Shown: positions 39,186-40,854 of the stretch, in pieces
Position numbering within the stretch: the first letter of the stretch is position 1
Layout: every line of letters starts with the position of its first letter
Assembly (NCBI GenBank): GCA_039105265.1
Contig: JAPFFF010000133.1
Span: 1-40,854, forward strand
Length of the DNA: 40,854 bases
Origin: Tritrichomonas musculus
Lineage: Eukaryota > Parabasalia > Tritrichomonadida > Tritrichomonadidae
Direction of reading: 5' to 3'
The notes under the pieces: generated by a model
Told to the model about the DNA's origin: nothing
The model's input: only the letters and a program-made list of their open reading frames with translations
Database searches by the model: none
Translations under genes and position numbers: made by a program

Positions 39186-39406
39186 TTTAACATCACTCGC
39201 AGTTTAACATCACTCGCAGTTTAACATCACTCGCAGTTTCACATCATTCACAGTTTCACATCATTCACAGTTTAGCATCATTCGCAGTTTAACATCACTC
39301 GCAGTTTAGCATCATTCGCAGTTTAACATCATTCGCAGTTTCACATCATTCACAGTTTAGCATCATTCGCAGTTTCACATCATTCACAGTTTCACATCAT
39401 TCACAG
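39186..39406 (+). repeat. Right-type higher-order repeat, 13-unit form (221 bp)
   Basis: u3 x3, u1 x2, u2, u3, u2, u4, u1, u2, u1 x2, then a new u3 triplet at 39407. Two units shorter than the canonical form, lacking u7 and one u1 of the tail. Confidence 0.82.
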
Positions 39407-40854
39407 TTTAACATCACTCGCAGTTTAACATCACTCGCAGTTTAACATCACTCGCAGTTTCACATCATTCACAGTTTCACATCATTCACAGTTTAGCATC
39501 ATTCGCAGTTTAACATCATTCACAGTTTAGCATCATTCGCAGTTTAGCATCATTCACAGTTTCACATCATTCGCAGTTTCACATCATTCACAGTTTCACA
39601 TCATTCACAGTTTCACATCATTCACAGTTTCACATCATTCACAGTTTAGCATCATTCGCAGTTTCACATCATTCACAGTTTCACATCATTCGCAGTTTCA
39701 CATCATTCACAGTTTAACATCATTCGCAGTTTCACATCATTCACAGTTTAGCATCACTCGCAGTTTAACATCACTCGCAGTTTAGCATCATTCGCAGTTT
39801 CACATCATTCACAGTTTCACATCATTCACAGTTTAGCATCATTCGCAGTTTCACATCATTCACAGTTTAGCATCATTCGCAGTTTAACATCACTCGCAGT
39901 TTAGCATCATTCGCAGTTTCACATCATTCACAGTTTAGCATCATTCGCAGTTTCACATCATTCGCAGTTTCACATCATTCACAGTTTAACATCACTCGCA
40001 GTTTAACATCACTCGCAGTTTAACATCACTCGCAGTTTCACATCATTCACAGTTTCACATCATTCACAGTTTAGCATCATTCGCAGTTTCACATCATTCA
40101 CAGTTTAGCATCATTCGCAGTTTCACATCATTCACAGTTTAGCATCATTCGCAGTTTCACATCATTCACAGTTTAGCATCATTCGCAGTTTCACATCATT
40201 CACAGTTTAGCATCATTCACAGTTTAACATCATTCACAGTTTAACATCATTCGCAGTTTAACATCATTCGCAGTTTCACATCATTTACAGTTTCACATCA
40301 TTCACAGTTTAGCATCATTCGCAGTTTAGCATCATTCGCAGTTTAGCATCATTCGCAGTTTCACATCATTCACAGTTTCACATCATTCACAGTTTAGCAT
40401 CATTCGCAGTTTCACATCATTCACAGTTTCACATCATTCGCAGTTTCACATCATTCACAGTTTCACATCATTCGCAGTTTCACATCATTCGCAGTTTCAC
40501 ATCATTCACAGTTTAGCATCATTCGCAGTTTCACATCATTCACAGTTTAGCATCATTCGCAGTTTCACATCATTCACAGTTTAGCATCATTCGCAGTTTC
40601 ACATCATTCACAGTTTAGCATCATTCGCAGTTTCACATCATTCACAGTTTAACATCATTCGCAGTTTCACATCATTCACAGTTTAACATCATTCGCAGTT
40701 TCACATCATTCACAGTTTAGCATCATTCGCAGTTTCACATCATTCGCAGTTTCACATCATTCACAGTTTCACATCATTCGCAGTTTAACATCATTCGCAG
40801 TTTCACATCATTCACAGTTTAACATCACTCGCAGTTTAACATCACTCGCAGTTT

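Larger units (their letters stand above)
1..40854 (+). repeat. 17-bp tandem repeat array (satellite / giant minisatellite), about 2,405 units
   Basis: The window is a head-to-tail array of a 17-bp unit, consensus TTT[A/C][A/G]CATCA[T/C]T[C/T][A/G][C/T]AG, with no other DNA in it. Unit 1 opens at base 1, and the last three bases are the TTT of a unit that runs on. With 12 length-aberrant units totalling -34 bp, (40,854 - 3 + 34)/17 gives 2,405. About a dozen unit alleles account for nearly everything. Units are AT-rich (6 or 7 G/C of 17) and C-rich over G on this strand. Intact units carry no ATG, GTG or TTG on the + strand. Units with A at position 4 carry TAA or TAG at positions 3-5, and every unit carries TGA on the - strand, so coding is excluded. 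The family is not recognised. A eukaryotic heterochromatic satellite is the likely class, by inference from size and homogeneity. Confidence 0.98.

Noticed and set aside
1-40854. Open reading frames along the array
   Set aside because: Intact units have no ATG, GTG or TTG on the + strand. Units with A at position 4 put TAA or TAG into one frame each. The - strand has an invariant TGA per unit, and because 17 is not a multiple of 3 every frame meets it within 51 bp. Longer open runs through u1/u7 stretches are by-products of the repeat.
1-40854. CRISPR array
   Set aside because: There are no spacers: repeats abut directly, the variable sites are fixed columns within the unit, and thousands of copies are present.
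1-40854. Plasmid iterons or a replication origin
   Set aside because: Iterons can be 17-22 bp, but occur in a handful of copies beside a rep gene. Here there are about 2,400 copies and no gene.
1-40854. CENP-B box or known centromere motif
   Set aside because: The unit is 17 bp, the same length as the CENP-B box, but it lacks the TTCG...CGGG core. The length match alone means nothing. A centromeric role is possible but not shown.
1-40854. Telomeric repeat
   Set aside because: No G-rich or TTAGGG-like unit is present. G is the scarcest base on the + strand and there are no GG runs.
1-40854. Arrayed transcription-factor sites (for example interferon-response-like GTGAAACTG on the - strand across unit joins)
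   Set aside because: Short resemblances are expected in any fixed 17-mer, and TTTA units break the match. Nothing in the sequence points to regulated genes.

Overview
The whole 40,854-base window is one uninterrupted head-to-tail array of a 17-bp tandem repeat. It starts and ends inside the array, so neither flank is visible. Counting units by the position of the TTT that opens each one gives about 2,405 units. Only a dozen are shorter or longer than 17 bp. Their length changes sum to -34 bp (two units), and the repeat register I checked at many points agrees with this. I find no gene, RNA gene, transposon, promoter or spacer DNA. The + strand of intact units contains no ATG, GTG or TTG. On the - strand an invariant TGA in every unit closes every frame within 51 bp.

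The units are not random variants. I name the alleles: u1 TTTCACATCATTCACAG; u2 TTTAGCATCATTCGCAG; u3 TTTAACATCACTCGCAG; u4 TTTAACATCATTCGCAG; u5 TTTAACATCATTCACAG; u6 TTTAGCATCACTCGCAG; u7 TTTCACATCATTCGCAG; u8 TTTAGCATCATTCACAG; u9 TTTCACATCATTTACAG; u10 TTTAGCATCATTCGTAG; u11 TTTCACATCACTCGCAG; u12 TTTAACATCACTCGTAG. Variation is confined to unit positions 4, 5, 11, 13, 14 and 15. The other 11 positions are essentially invariant across the window.

The alleles are arranged in layers. (1) Dimer domains alternate u2 and u1 with a 34-bp period (for example 12312-13484). (2) Two families of 15-unit, 255-bp higher-order repeat exist. A left type is marked by u9, u6 triplets and u10 (0.6-18.5 kb and 25.1-25.6 kb). 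A right type consists of three u3, two u1, then a mixed tail (20-40 kb). (3) Kilobase blocks recur almost unchanged: 3.89-6.39 with 13.94-16.44 and 24.35-25.84 kb; 12.87-13.57 with 23.23-23.92 kb; 18.5-21.9 with 28.3-31.7 kb; and 31.13-34.56 with 35.43-38.86 kb. (4) A zone at 8.88-11.53 kb and one point at 24.2 kb hold all the length-aberrant units.

This looks like a young, actively homogenised satellite or giant minisatellite from a eukaryotic genome, in heterochromatic, centromeric, pericentromeric or subtelomeric DNA assembled from long reads. That assignment is inference from array size and architecture. I do not recognise the 17-mer and cannot name the species. The sequence supports a history of in-register unequal exchange and segmental duplication. 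It shows no encoded product and no evidence of a function.
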